Origin: UBA8337 sp965658615 | GTDB taxonomy: Bacteria > Pseudomonadota > Alphaproteobacteria > RS24 | Assembly (NCBI GenBank): GCA_965658615.1 | Contig: CBFHSX010000014.1 | Location: 1-37,504 of the forward strand | Reading direction: 5' to 3' | Length of the DNA stretch: 37,504 bases | Part shown: positions 24,159 through 31,418 of the stretch, piece after piece | Numbering within the stretch: position 1 is the first letter of the stretch | Layout of the letters: each line of letters begins with the position of its first letter | The notes under the pieces: generated by a model | Told to the model about the DNA's origin: nothing | Seen by the model: the letters and a program-made list of their open reading frames with translations, nothing else | Databases searched by the model: none | Translations under genes and position numbers: made by a program

Positions 24159-24758
24159 ATGACCCAAGACGCCGCCAATGCGCTGATGAAAGTCATCGCC
24201 GATGCCGAGAAAGCCGGTGCCGATAAAAAGACCGGCGAAAAAGGTCTGCCGCCGGTGCATTTATGGGAGCCGGATTATTGCGGCGATATCGGCATGAAGA
24301 TCGCCCGTGACGGCCAATGGTATTACGATAATTCGCCGATTGGCCGCAAAAAGCTGGTGCGCTTATTCTCGACCATTTTGCGCCATGATAAGGATGGCGA
24401 GCATTATTTGGTCACGCCGGTCGAAAAAATCCGCGTTGAGGTAGAAGACGCGCCCTTTGTTGCGACACTGATGCAGGTGGCCGGCAGCGGCCAAGAACAA
24501 GTGCTGCGCTTTGAAACCAATGTCGGTGATTTTGCCGAGGCCGGCCCCGACCATGCCATGCGTTTTGAGATTGATGCGGCCAGCGGCGAGCCGTCGCCTT
24601 ATGTTCATGTTCGCGCCCGCCTCGAGGCACTGATCAGCCGTGCGGTTTTTTATGATTTGGTTGAGCTTGGTGTGGTGGAAGGCGATAAGTTCGGCGTTTG
24701 GAGCCATGGCGTGTTTTTTCCGATTACCGACGCGACCGAAGTCGACGCGGCAGAATGA
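24159..24758 (+). CDS. DUF1285 domain protein
   Basis: A 199-aa cytosolic protein matching DUF1285: GLPPVHLWEPDYCGDIGMKI at the front (residues 29-48), RDGQWYYDNSPIGRKKLVRL next, then a LRHDKDGEHYLVTPVEKIRV segment. Structures of the family show a small two-domain beta fold; the function is unresolved. It overlaps the next gene by ATGA and heads a DUF1285-Nudix-DUF6111-like-cca group that is conserved in many alphaproteobacteria, suggesting a housekeeping or RNA/CoA maintenance role. Shine-Dalgarno AAGGAA. Confidence 0.9.
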   Translation: MTQDAANALMKVIADAEKAGADKKTGEKGLPPVHLWEPDYCGDIGMKIARDGQWYYDNSPIGRKKLVRLFSTILRHDKDGEHYLVTPVEKIRVEVEDAPFVATLMQVAGSGQEQVLRFETNVGDFAEAGPDHAMRFEIDAASGEPSPYVHVRARLEALISRAVFYDLVELGVVEGDKFGVWSHGVFFPITDATEVDAAE

Positions 24759-25387
24759 ATTATCGCGCCAAACTTGAGGCTATTGTCAGCCGCGATCTGC
24801 CCGCGCCCGATCAATTGACCGGACTGGGACAATTGCGCGATCAGCGCGTCGAACATGATTTGAGCGAGACGGAAATCGACGAATTGACCAAAGATTTGCG
24901 GCTGGCCGCCGTGCTGGTGCCGCTGGTCGAACATGATGACGAGCCGTCGATTTTGCTGACGCGCCGCGCCGACCATCTCGATAAACATTCCGGCCAAGTG
25001 GCGTTTCCCGGCGGCAAGGTGGAAGACAGCGATGCCGACCCCATTGCGACGGCTTTGCGCGAAGCCGAGGAAGAAATCGGCCTTGACCCGGCTTATGTCG
25101 AAATTGCCGGTGTGTTGGAAACCTATCAGACCGGCACGGGTTTTCTTATCCTGCCCGTGGTCGGTTTTGTGCGCCCCGGTTTCTCGCTGACGCCCGACGC
25201 CAATGAGGTGGCTGATATTTTCGAGGTGCCGGCGCATATTGCCTTGACCGAGGCCAGCTATGAAACCGGCTCGCGCGAGTGGAAGGGCCGCATGTGGAAC
25301 TTTTATTCTTTGGACTATCAGGGCTATAATATTTGGGGAGCGACGGCAGGCGTGCTAATGCATATGAGCCGGAGGATAGCCGAATGA
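24755..25387 (+). CDS. Nudix hydrolase, CoA pyrophosphatase (NudL/YeaB-like)
   Basis: A 210-aa Nudix enzyme. The Nudix box is VAFPGGKVEDSDADPIATAL then REAEEEIGL, in the variant spacing seen in the CoA diphosphatase group (NudL). Further landmarks are RRADHLDKHSGQVAFPGG, the conserved upstream CoA-binding pattern, and PVVGFVRPG. It cleaves CoA or acyl-CoA to phosphopantetheine and 3',5'-ADP. ATG 24755 overlaps the DUF1285 stop; an in-frame upstream start in the DUF1285 gene adds 19 residues without family support. Its TGA overlaps the following ATG. Confidence 0.93.
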   Translation: MNYRAKLEAIVSRDLPAPDQLTGLGQLRDQRVEHDLSETEIDELTKDLRLAAVLVPLVEHDDEPSILLTRRADHLDKHSGQVAFPGGKVEDSDADPIATALREAEEEIGLDPAYVEIAGVLETYQTGTGFLILPVVGFVRPGFSLTPDANEVADIFEVPAHIALTEASYETGSREWKGRMWNFYSLDYQGYNIWGATAGVLMHMSRRIAE

Positions 25388-25641
25388 TAAGAATTATTTT
25401 AATAAATCTGTTGCTGTTCAGCGCGCCGTTTATCGCGGCATGGGCGTGGATGAAATTTATCGCGATCAACCATCCGGATGAAAAAAGGCGCCGCACTTAT
25501 GCCATTGCCGCGCTGGTCGGTTTGGCGCTGGTGGTGGCCAGCCTATTGAGCTATCGTATAGCCACAGGCAATGCCCCGGAGGGCACATATGTGCCGCCCA
25601 GTTTCAAAGATGGCGAAGTCGTTCCCGGCAGATTTGAATAA
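25384..25641 (+). CDS. Small membrane protein, DUF6111-like
   Basis: An 85-aa protein with two hydrophobic helices (about residues 3-22 and 38-58) and an exterior tail ending YVPPSFKDGEVVPGRFE. Start at 25384 overlaps the Nudix stop (ATGA); the frame extends upstream but only within that gene. The tail pattern (GxYxPxxxxDGxxxPGxF) and the location between the CoA pyrophosphatase and cca are those of DUF6111 proteins as I recall them; I cannot confirm the family here. Function unknown; the coupling suggests it is co-expressed. Confidence 0.7.
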   Translation: MIRIILINLLLFSAPFIAAWAWMKFIAINHPDEKRRRTYAIAALVGLALVVASLLSYRIATGNAPEGTYVPPSFKDGEVVPGRFE

Positions 25642-25650
25642 GCGGCCAAA

Positions 25651-25676
25651 AGCCGGATTAAGTAGCCGGATCAAGT
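25651..25676 (+). repeat. Two tandem 13-base units before cca
   Basis: AGCCGGATTAAGT (25651-25663) and AGCCGGATCAAGT (25664-25676) differ at one base and end two bases before the cca ATG. They replace the usual Shine-Dalgarno, so cca has only CGGA-type initiation signals. A short slipped duplication is the plain reading. Confidence 0.6.
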
Positions 25677-25678
25677 AA

Positions 25679-26917
25679 ATGGAAAAACTGGAACCACAGC
25701 ACAGCGAATGGCTGCAGCGTTCGCAAACACAAACCGTTTTGAGCGTTCTGAACGGTGACGGCGCGGTGACGCGCTGCGTTGGCGGCTGTGTGCGCGATAC
25801 GCTTATGGGCCAGGCGAATATTGACACGGAAGTCGATATGGCGACGAATTTGTCGCCGGAGAAAGTCATGGCGCGGCTCGAAGCGGCGCATATCAAAACC
25901 GTGCCGACCGGCATTAAGCACGGCACGGTCTCGGCCATCCTTTATGACACCGCCCCCGAAAAAAAAGAGAGACCGCTGGTTTATGAGGTGACGACATTAC
26001 GCGTCGATATTGAAAGCAATGGACGTCATGCCGAAGTAGCGTTTACGCAAGACTGGCAGGGCGATGCGGCGCGGCGCGATTTTACCATAAATGCGCTTTA
26101 CGCCGATGCTGACGGCACGCTGCACGACCCGACCGGTGATGGGCTGGCTGATATTAAGGCGCAGCGCGTGCGCTTTATCGGTGACGCGCAAGCGCGTATC
26201 GCTGAGGATTATTTGCGCGTGCTGCGCTATTTCCGTTTCCATTTTCGCATGACCCCCGACACCGCGCCCGATGAAGACGCGCTGGCGGCCTGTCGCGCGG
26301 CGGCGGCCGGTTTGCGTGGCCTGTCGGGCGAGCGCAAGCAAATGGAAATGCTGAAAATCATGGGCCTGCCGCACGCACATAGCGCGGCGCGCACATTGCA
26401 ACACGCGGGTTTGCTGCGTCCGGTTTTGGGTGCTGAGCCGGTCGAGTTCGATATGCTGGCGGCGATGATGACGCTGGATGAGGACCCGCTGCTGCGGCTG
26501 ATGACGTTGATGCCGTCAACCGATGCCGGTCATGTACTGGCGGCCACTTTGCGGCTGTCAAAAAAACAAACCATGCGGGTGATGATGGCACTGGAGCGCC
26601 CGCTCGATGTCGCCAAGCTGCGCCACGCGCTATATTTTGACGGCGCGCAAGCCGTCGCCGATCGGGCGCGTCTGGCGCTGGCGGCCGGGCAGGGCGACAG
26701 GTCGGCACTGGAAGCTGCGCTCGTCACTGCCGCTGCTTTTGAAAAACCGCGCTTCCCGCTGACCGGTGCCATGATGCAAGCGGCCGGTATTGCCACCGGG
26801 CCGGATATGGGCGTCATGTCAAAAGCGCTGGAGGATTGGTGGGTCGAGCAGGGTTTCCCTGACGCCGATGCGGTGCAAGCGGAGTTGAAAAAGCGGCTTA
26901 CGCCCACGCAACCATAG
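25679..26917 (+). CDS. cca: tRNA nucleotidyltransferase (CCA-adding)
   Basis: A 412-aa class II nucleotidyltransferase that builds or repairs the 3' CCA of tRNA. Front motifs: CVGGCVRDTLMG, then TEVDMATNLSPEKVMARLEA, where the family carboxylates appear as E-V-D, followed by TGIKHGTVSAI and a FTINALYADADG segment. DYLRVLRYFRFHFRM is the conserved motif in the neck domain. Length is typical of the alphaproteobacterial form, which is longer at the C-terminus. Initiation is weak: no good Shine-Dalgarno, with tandem repeats directly upstream. The final 20 bases overlap, tail to tail, the end of hemF. Confidence 0.95.
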   Translation: MEKLEPQHSEWLQRSQTQTVLSVLNGDGAVTRCVGGCVRDTLMGQANIDTEVDMATNLSPEKVMARLEAAHIKTVPTGIKHGTVSAILYDTAPEKKERPLVYEVTTLRVDIESNGRHAEVAFTQDWQGDAARRDFTINALYADADGTLHDPTGDGLADIKAQRVRFIGDAQARIAEDYLRVLRYFRFHFRMTPDTAPDEDALAACRAAAAGLRGLSGERKQMEMLKIMGLPHAHSAARTLQHAGLLRPVLGAEPVEFDMLAAMMTLDEDPLLRLMTLMPSTDAGHVLAATLRLSKKQTMRVMMALERPLDVAKLRHALYFDGAQAVADRARLALAAGQGDRSALEAALVTAAAFEKPRFPLTGAMMQAAGIATGPDMGVMSKALEDWWVEQGFPDADAVQAELKKRLTPTQP

Positions 26918-27752
26918 GCGGCATGGATGACAATATGCTCTCCACATTGCCGCCGGTTTTCAGGCCGAACATGGTGCCGCGATCATAGAGCAGGTTGAAT
27001 TCCACATAGCGGCCGCGGCGTTGCATTTGCTCTTGGCGCAGGGCCGCATCATAAGGCAGGTCAATGCGGCGCTTGGCAATCTCGGGATAGACATCGACAA
27101 AAGCGCGGCCGACATCTTGCGTAAAAGCAAAATCAGCATCCCAATCGCCGCTATCCAAATGATCGTAGAAGATACCGCCCGTGCCGCGCATTTCATTGCG
27201 GTGCGGCAGGAAAAAATATTCATCGCATTCCGCCTTGAAGCGCCGATAGTAATCGGCGTCATGCGCGTCGCAAGCGGCTTTATAAGAGGCATGAAAATCG
27301 CGCGTATCCTCGTGATCGGCATGGCGTTGCGCGTCCAGCATGGGCGTTAAATCGCCGCCGCCGCCAAACCAGCCCTTTGTCGTCACCACCATGCGCGTAT
27401 TCATATGCGCGGTCGGCGCGTTGGGATTGGTCGGGTGAATGATGACCGAAATGCCCGACGCCCAAAAGCGCGGGTCGTCCTCGGCACCGGCCACTTGCTT
27501 TCTGAATTCTTCGGAAAATTCGCCATAGACGGTGGAGATATGCACGCCGGCTTTCTCAAATGCCGCGCCGTGCAGCATTGACATTTCACCGCCTCCTAAA
27601 TCCTCTGTGCCGTCGCCGCGGGCCCATTTTTTGCGCTCGAAAACGGCCCCGTCTGGCTCCAGTGATTCGAGGCGGGCGCATAAAACGTCGCGCAGCGTTC
27701 TGAACCAGTTTGATGCGGTTTTTTTCCGCTGATTCCAGATATTTTCGTCCAC
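26898..27752 (-). CDS. hemF: Oxygen-dependent coproporphyrinogen III oxidase
   Basis: A 284-aa homodimeric enzyme that uses O2 to decarboxylate coproporphyrinogen III to protoporphyrinogen IX, supplying the later heme pathway. Hallmarks: GISVIIHPTNPNAPTAHMNTR (shown here by its core), KGWFGGGGDLTP, AACDAHDADYYRRFK, HRNEMRGTGGIFYD and the end EFNLLYDRGTMFGLKTGGNV. The start is GTG at 27752, since no upstream ATG is in frame; its Shine-Dalgarno is only a GGGG run. Tail-to-tail overlap of 20 bases with cca. Divergent from petA over a 205-base region with two palindromes. Confidence 0.96.
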   Translation of the reverse strand: MDENIWNQRKKTASNWFRTLRDVLCARLESLEPDGAVFERKKWARGDGTEDLGGGEMSMLHGAAFEKAGVHISTVYGEFSEEFRKQVAGAEDDPRFWASGISVIIHPTNPNAPTAHMNTRMVVTTKGWFGGGGDLTPMLDAQRHADHEDTRDFHASYKAACDAHDADYYRRFKAECDEYFFLPHRNEMRGTGGIFYDHLDSGDWDADFAFTQDVGRAFVDVYPEIAKRRIDLPYDAALRQEQMQRRGRYVEFNLLYDRGTMFGLKTGGNVESILSSMPPMVAWA

Positions 27753-27793
27753 TTTATCCCCGCTTTGTGACCGGCCCGGGTCACTTATAGAAA

Positions 27794-27839
27794 AATAACG
27801 TTATTCCAATGATTTAGCGGCTTTGCGCGCGGCGCGCAA
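27794..27839. promoter_or_regulatory. Two palindromes between hemF and petA
   Basis: AATAACGTTATT (27794-27805) is a perfect 12-bp palindrome. TTGCGCGC-G-GCGCGCAA (27823-27839) is a perfect 17-base one. They lie 42 and 71 bases from the hemF start and upstream of the petA promoter, where a shared regulator of heme and respiratory genes could act. They do not match the Irr, RirA or FixK/FNR consensus boxes I know. A GTGACC/GGTCAC hairpin (near 27769-27785) lies next to the hemF start. Confidence 0.45.
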
Positions 27840-27895
27840 TGCGTCGTTTTCTGCGTCATGGTGACACATTATATAAGCCGCCGTCTCCCTATAGT

Positions 27896-27923
27896 TTGCG
27901 CCTACTCGCGGCTTGTATATAAA
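27896..27923 (+). promoter_or_regulatory. Candidate petABC promoter
   Basis: TTGCGC (27896-27901) and TATAAA (27918-27923) are separated by 16 bases, 35 bases before the petA ATG, with an upstream second TATA-like element near 27879. Spacing and hexamers fit a housekeeping sigma factor promoter reasonably well. Confidence 0.55.
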
Positions 27924-27957
27924 GAGCAAGCAATGAGGGGGCTAGAAGGAGAGCAAG

Positions 27958-28494
27958 ATGGCGGACGAACAACATCCGACCCAAAGTCAGGGTGACGAAA
28001 CCAATCGTCGAGATTTTCTATATTTGGCGACCGGCGCATTCGCCGCTGTGGGCGCAGCAAATATTGTGTGGCCTTTGATCCACCAAATGAACCCGGATGC
28101 GTCAGTCAAAGCATTGGCCTCCATCGAAGTTGACCTGTCTGCCATTGAGACCGGCCAGTCGATTACGGTGACATGGCGCGGTAAGCCGGTGTTTATCCGC
28201 CGCCGCACGGCCGATGAGATTGCCGTTGCGCGCGATGTGCCGGTTTCTGACCTGCCCGACCCGCAAATCGATGCGGACCGCGTCCAAAAGGATGAATGGT
28301 TGGTGATGGTCGGCATTTGCACCCATTTGGGCTGCGTCCCGCTGGGCCAAGCCGGCGACTTTAATGGCTGGTTCTGCCCATGCCATGGTTCGCATTACGA
28401 TACATCAGGCCGTATCCGCAAAGGTCCGGCCCCGAAAAATCTTGAAGTCCCGGCATATGAGTTTGTCGGCGATACACGCATTAAAATTGGTTAG
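27958..28494 (+). CDS. petA: Ubiquinol-cytochrome c reductase Rieske iron-sulfur subunit
   Basis: A 178-aa Rieske protein carrying the [2Fe-2S] cluster that takes the first electron from ubiquinol in complex III. The N-terminus has a twin-arginine pattern NRRDFLYLATG (residues 17-27) that doubles as the membrane anchor. The cluster motifs are VGICTHLGCVPLG and CPCHGSHYDTSGR, the two Cys-His pairs and two extra disulfide Cys. Strong Shine-Dalgarno AAGGAGAG (27947-27954). First gene of petABC; petB follows by seven bases. Confidence 0.97.
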   Translation: MADEQHPTQSQGDETNRRDFLYLATGAFAAVGAANIVWPLIHQMNPDASVKALASIEVDLSAIETGQSITVTWRGKPVFIRRRTADEIAVARDVPVSDLPDPQIDADRVQKDEWLVMVGICTHLGCVPLGQAGDFNGWFCPCHGSHYDTSGRIRKGPAPKNLEVPAYEFVGDTRIKIG

Positions 28495-28501
28495 GAATTG
28501 A

Positions 28502-29737
28502 ATGATGAGCGGTGAAAGCACATACAATCCCGGCAATGGTTTTACCCAGTGGCTCGACACGCGCCTGCCGATTATCCGTCTGGCGCATGACAGCTTTGTC
28601 GATTATCCGACGCCGAAAAACCTCAATTACTGGTGGACCTTTGGCGGTATCCTGACTTTCTGCCTGGTGACGCAAATCATCACCGGCATTATCCTCGCCA
28701 TGCATTACACACCGCATGTCGATTTTGCCTTTAACTCGGTCGAACATATTATGCGGAATGTGAATTATGGCTGGCTCATCCGCTATATTCACGCCAATGG
28801 CGCGTCGATGTTCTTCCTTGCCGTTTATATCCATATCTTCCGCGGCCTGTATTACGGCTCATATAAAGCCCCGCGCGAAGTGCTGTGGATCCTTGGTGTG
28901 ATTATTTATCTCTTGATGATGGCCGCAGCCTTTATGGGCTATGTGTTGCCTTGGGGCCAAATGAGCCTGTGGGGTGCGACGGTTATCACCAATCTGTTCG
29001 GCGCCATTCCGGTGGTTGGCGAAAGCGTCGCCATCTGGCTGTGGGGCGGTTATTCGGTTGATAATCCGACCCTGAACCGCTTCTTCTCGCTGCATTATCT
29101 CATCCCATTCCTGATTATGGGCGTTGTCATTTTGCACATTTGGGCGTTGCACGTGCCGGGCAATAATAACCCGGTCGGTATTTCGGTGAAAAGCAAACAG
29201 GATACGGTGCCGTTCCACCCGTATTACACGGTGAAAGACGGTTTTGCGCTGGCAATCTTCCTTATCTTGTTCTCATACTTCATCTTCTTTGCCCCTAATG
29301 TGCTGGGCCATGCCGATAATTATATTCAGGCCAACCCGCTGGTGACACCGGCGCATATCGTGCCGGAATGGTATCTCTTGCCGTTCTACGCCATTCTGCG
29401 CGCCGTGCCCGATAAGCTGGGCGGCGTGTTGCTGATGTTCGGTGCGATTTTTGTCCTGTTCCTGCTGCCTTGGCTCGACACATCGAAAGTCCGCTCGGCT
29501 CGCTATCGTCCGCTGTTCAAGCAGTTCTACGTTTTGTTTGTCGTTGACTGCCTGATGCTCGGCTATCTAGGTGCCATGCCGGCCGAAGGCATTTACATCG
29601 TGCTGGCGCGTATCGGTACGGTTTACTATTTCGCTCACTTCCTGGTCGTCCTGCCGGTTTTGGGCATTATCGAAAAGCCTAAAGATGTGCCGGAATCAAT
29701 TTCCGAACCGGTGCTGGCTGCACAACCGGCCGAATAA
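28502..29737 (+). CDS. petB: Cytochrome b subunit of the bc1 complex
   Basis: A 411-aa integral protein with eight predicted helices, the proton-pumping core of complex III. The heme ligands are two His pairs 14 apart: H in RYIHANGASMFF then H in YIHIFRGL (helix B), and H in SLHYLIPF then H in VILHIWALH (helix D). The Qo site motif is VPEWYLLPFYAI. Full-length single cytochrome b (not split b6/IV) fits a mitochondrial-type proteobacterial enzyme. Two adjacent ATGs (28502, 28505) are both near the AGGA Shine-Dalgarno; the first is used. Five bases separate it from the region before petC. Confidence 0.97.
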   Translation: MMSGESTYNPGNGFTQWLDTRLPIIRLAHDSFVDYPTPKNLNYWWTFGGILTFCLVTQIITGIILAMHYTPHVDFAFNSVEHIMRNVNYGWLIRYIHANGASMFFLAVYIHIFRGLYYGSYKAPREVLWILGVIIYLLMMAAAFMGYVLPWGQMSLWGATVITNLFGAIPVVGESVAIWLWGGYSVDNPTLNRFFSLHYLIPFLIMGVVILHIWALHVPGNNNPVGISVKSKQDTVPFHPYYTVKDGFALAIFLILFSYFIFFAPNVLGHADNYIQANPLVTPAHIVPEWYLLPFYAILRAVPDKLGGVLLMFGAIFVLFLLPWLDTSKVRSARYRPLFKQFYVLFVVDCLMLGYLGAMPAEGIYIVLARIGTVYYFAHFLVVLPVLGIIEKPKDVPESISEPVLAAQPAE

Positions 29738-29754
29738 GGCTTTTGAGGGGGAAT

Positions 29755-30549
29755 ATGAGAATGCAATTTGGATTGAAGACCCTATTAAGTGCTGCCGTGC
29801 TCGCTGTGAGCCTGACGGCACTACCTCTCGCGCCGGCCCAAGCGGCCGGTGATGCCAAGCACCCGGCAGCGATTGACTGGAGCTTTAACGGTCCTTTCGG
29901 CACCTATGACCGCAATGCGCTGCGCCGCGGTTATCAGGTCTATGTCGAGGTTTGTGCGGCTTGCCATTCGATGAACCAGATCGCTTTCCGCAATCTGTCG
30001 CAGCCGGGCGGCCCGGAATTTTCCGAAGCCGAGGTGAAAGCGCTGGCCAAGCAATATATCGTCGAAGACGGGCCGGATGATTATGGCGACATGTATGATC
30101 GTGATGCGCTGCCGAAGGATAAGTTTCCCTCACCCTATCCGAATGAAAACGCGGCACGCGCAGCCAATGGCGGTGCTTATCCGCCGGATCTGAGCCTCAT
30201 CAATAAAGCCCGTGGCGGTGGCCCGGATTATATCCATGCCCTGCTGAGCGGTTACGAGGATGCACCGGAAGGCGTCGAAATGCGCCCGGGGCTGTATTAC
30301 AACCCGTATATGCCCGGCGGTAAAATCGCCATGCCGGCACCGCTGATGGAAGACATTGTCGAATATTCTGACGGCACAGCGGCCACGGTCGAGCAAATGT
30401 CGCTGGACGTCACGCATTTCCTCAATTGGGCGGCCGAGCCCGAGCTGGAAGAGCGCAAGCGCACCGGTTTCATGGTGCTGATTTATCTGACTATTTTTGC
30501 CGGTCTGATGTATTTCTCCATGCGCAAAATCTGGGCCGACCAACATTAA
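29755..30549 (+). CDS. petC: Cytochrome c1 subunit of the bc1 complex
   Basis: A 264-aa membrane-bound c-type cytochrome that passes electrons to soluble cytochrome c. A signal peptide (about residues 1-30, ending PAQA) precedes the mature protein; the heme c site is CAACH in YVEVCAACHSMNQIAF; the Met ligand region is GGKIAMPAPLM; one C-terminal anchor helix lies near residues 240-258. Start chosen at ATG 29755 after GAGGGGG; TTG 29743 is in frame but has no Shine-Dalgarno. Second ATG at 29761 also possible. Followed by three hairpins, the last a terminator. Confidence 0.96.
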   Translation: MRMQFGLKTLLSAAVLAVSLTALPLAPAQAAGDAKHPAAIDWSFNGPFGTYDRNALRRGYQVYVEVCAACHSMNQIAFRNLSQPGGPEFSEAEVKALAKQYIVEDGPDDYGDMYDRDALPKDKFPSPYPNENAARAANGGAYPPDLSLINKARGGGPDYIHALLSGYEDAPEGVEMRPGLYYNPYMPGGKIAMPAPLMEDIVEYSDGTAATVEQMSLDVTHFLNWAAEPELEERKRTGFMVLIYLTIFAGLMYFSMRKIWADQH

Positions 30550-30554
30550 TTTTA

Positions 30555-30618
30555 TTTCGGCGCAAACTTGGCTTATGGCCCATGCGCCGAAACGGGTCGC
30601 CAACAGCTGATGCTGTTG
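30555..30618 (+). other. Two stem-loops right after petC
   Basis: TTTCGGCGCA (30555-30564) pairs with TGCGCCGAAA (30583-30592), a 10-bp stem with an 18-base loop. CAACAGC (30601-30607) pairs with GCTGTTG (30612-30618), 7 bp with a 4-base loop. Neither has a T-run. They sit between the petC stop and the terminator at 30651, so they belong to the petABC 3' untranslated region, where such stems may stabilise the mRNA or form a small RNA. Confidence 0.55.
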
Positions 30619-30650
30619 GGCGTTGACTTACTGACCACCCTTTGAATTTA

Positions 30651-30683
30651 AAACCCCGCTTCAGCCATGGAGCGGGGTTTTTT
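30651..30683 (+). terminator. Intrinsic terminator of petABC
   Basis: AAACCCCGCT (30651-30660) and AGCGGGGTTT (30671-30680) form a perfect 10-bp stem with a 10-base loop, followed by a T-run so that six Ts end at 30683. The orientation fits the plus-strand pet genes. Confidence 0.9.
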
Positions 30684-30749
30684 CTTGCTCGCGCCGCCAC
30701 GCTTTGGCACGATTGATCAAACGCTCAATAAAAACAAAAAGGAGCGATT

Positions 30750-30908
30750 ATGATTAAGCTTTTCGGATTTCCTTTTATCGCCGCCGGGCTGATGACCATG
30801 GCATGGGTATCCACCCTAGGCGGCAGCCCCGGCATTGTGCTCAGCGGCCTTGTAATCTTTGTCGTCAATTTCTGGATTGTGCTGCTGGCGCGACGACGGG
30901 CGGTTTGA
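30750..30908 (+). CDS. 52-residue membrane peptide
   Basis: A short frame from ATG 30750 to TGA 30906-30908. It has a good Shine-Dalgarno (AAAGGAGCG, 30738-30746) and codes for two hydrophobic stretches, MIKLFGFPFIAAGLMTMAWV at the start and VLSGLVIFVVNFWIVLLA near the end, then a basic RRRAV tail. It has no recognised family. The two-helix layout with a Gly-Gly turn (TLGGSPG) is protein-like. It follows the pet terminator by 66 bases and is followed at once by the toxin-like gene, with its last bases inside an inverted repeat. It has no antitoxin resemblance. Confidence 0.65.
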   Translation: MIKLFGFPFIAAGLMTMAWVSTLGGSPGIVLSGLVIFVVNFWIVLLARRRAV

Positions 30909-30929
30909 GATTCCCGACCGGATCTCAAA
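30904..30929. promoter_or_regulatory. Inverted repeat at the end of the 52-aa gene
   Basis: TTTGAGAT (30904-30911) and ATCTCAAA (30922-30929) form a perfect 8-bp stem with a 10-base loop. It includes the stop codon of the 52-aa gene and lies just before the region where the PemK/MazF-like protein seems to begin. No T-run follows, so an operator or a translation-blocking stem is more likely than a terminator. Confidence 0.4.
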
Positions 30930-30963
30930 ACACTCTAAATATCAAAGTTGGTTTCCCCAGAAG

Positions 30964-31362
30964 ATGCAACTTGACCGGCGTACAAGCGTTGCCTCTTATG
31001 GACAGCGTGAGGTGTGGTGGTGCCAGCTTGGCGTGAATATCGGCTATGAAATTTATGGCCATGGACAGGCTTTTACGCGACCTGTTCTTGTCCTTCAAAA
31101 ATATAGCCGCTTTACATTTCTGGCAGCACCGCTATCGACAGCGGCACCGAAGACGCAGCTGCATGTCCCCGTGACTATAGCGGGGCGGCAAGGCATTGTT
31201 CGTCTCGATCAATTGCGAACACTCGATGCGCGGCGGCTTGTCGGAAAGCGTTTGGCTAAAATGTCACCGTTAGCTTTTGCAAACATTCAGCAAACAGTGC
31301 GTCGACAATTTGAAAAAAATTTTCCCCGCCAAAGCGAAACTCGGGCGGGGTTGTGTGCCTAA
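30964..31362 (+). CDS. PemK/MazF-like toxin, solitary
   Basis: At least a 132-aa protein of the PemK/MazF endoribonuclease fold. Core: QREVWWCQLGVNIGYEIYGH, then FTRPVLVLQKYSRFTFLAAP, LSTAAPK and LDQLRTLDARRL. This is the branch with a REIWW-LGxNIGxE front half, whose members usually have a preceding F..W...K stretch; a matching QSWFPQKM lies upstream in the same frame, so the true start may be earlier. Upstream in-frame starts are only TTG (30859, 30877) or rare ATT/ATC codons, so ATG 30964 is a conservative choice. No antitoxin gene is adjacent: the 52-aa gene is membrane-like and the downstream gene faces the other way. DNA here looks less GC-rich than its neighbours, hinting at transfer. 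Confidence 0.65.
   Translation: MQLDRRTSVASYGQREVWWCQLGVNIGYEIYGHGQAFTRPVLVLQKYSRFTFLAAPLSTAAPKTQLHVPVTIAGRQGIVRLDQLRTLDARRLVGKRLAKMSPLAFANIQQTVRRQFEKNFPRQSETRAGLCA
31314..31350 (-). terminator. Candidate terminator for ychF
   Basis: On the minus strand CCCCGCC (31350-31344) pairs with GGCGGGG (31330-31324), a 7-bp stem with a 13-base loop. Four A residues and then seven Ts follow (to about 31314). It lies about 70 bases past the ychF stop, and inside the 3' end of the toxin-like gene on the other strand. Confidence 0.55.
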
Positions 31363-31418
31363 TGGCAAAAGCGCTCATAGCATAGCCGAAATATAGGCAT
31401 TGTCAAAATATTGCCGCG

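Noticed and set aside
30750..31362. A complete toxin-antitoxin pair formed by the 52-aa and PemK/MazF-like genes.
   Set aside because: The small peptide is a two-helix membrane protein with no antitoxin features, so only a solitary toxin-like gene is claimed.
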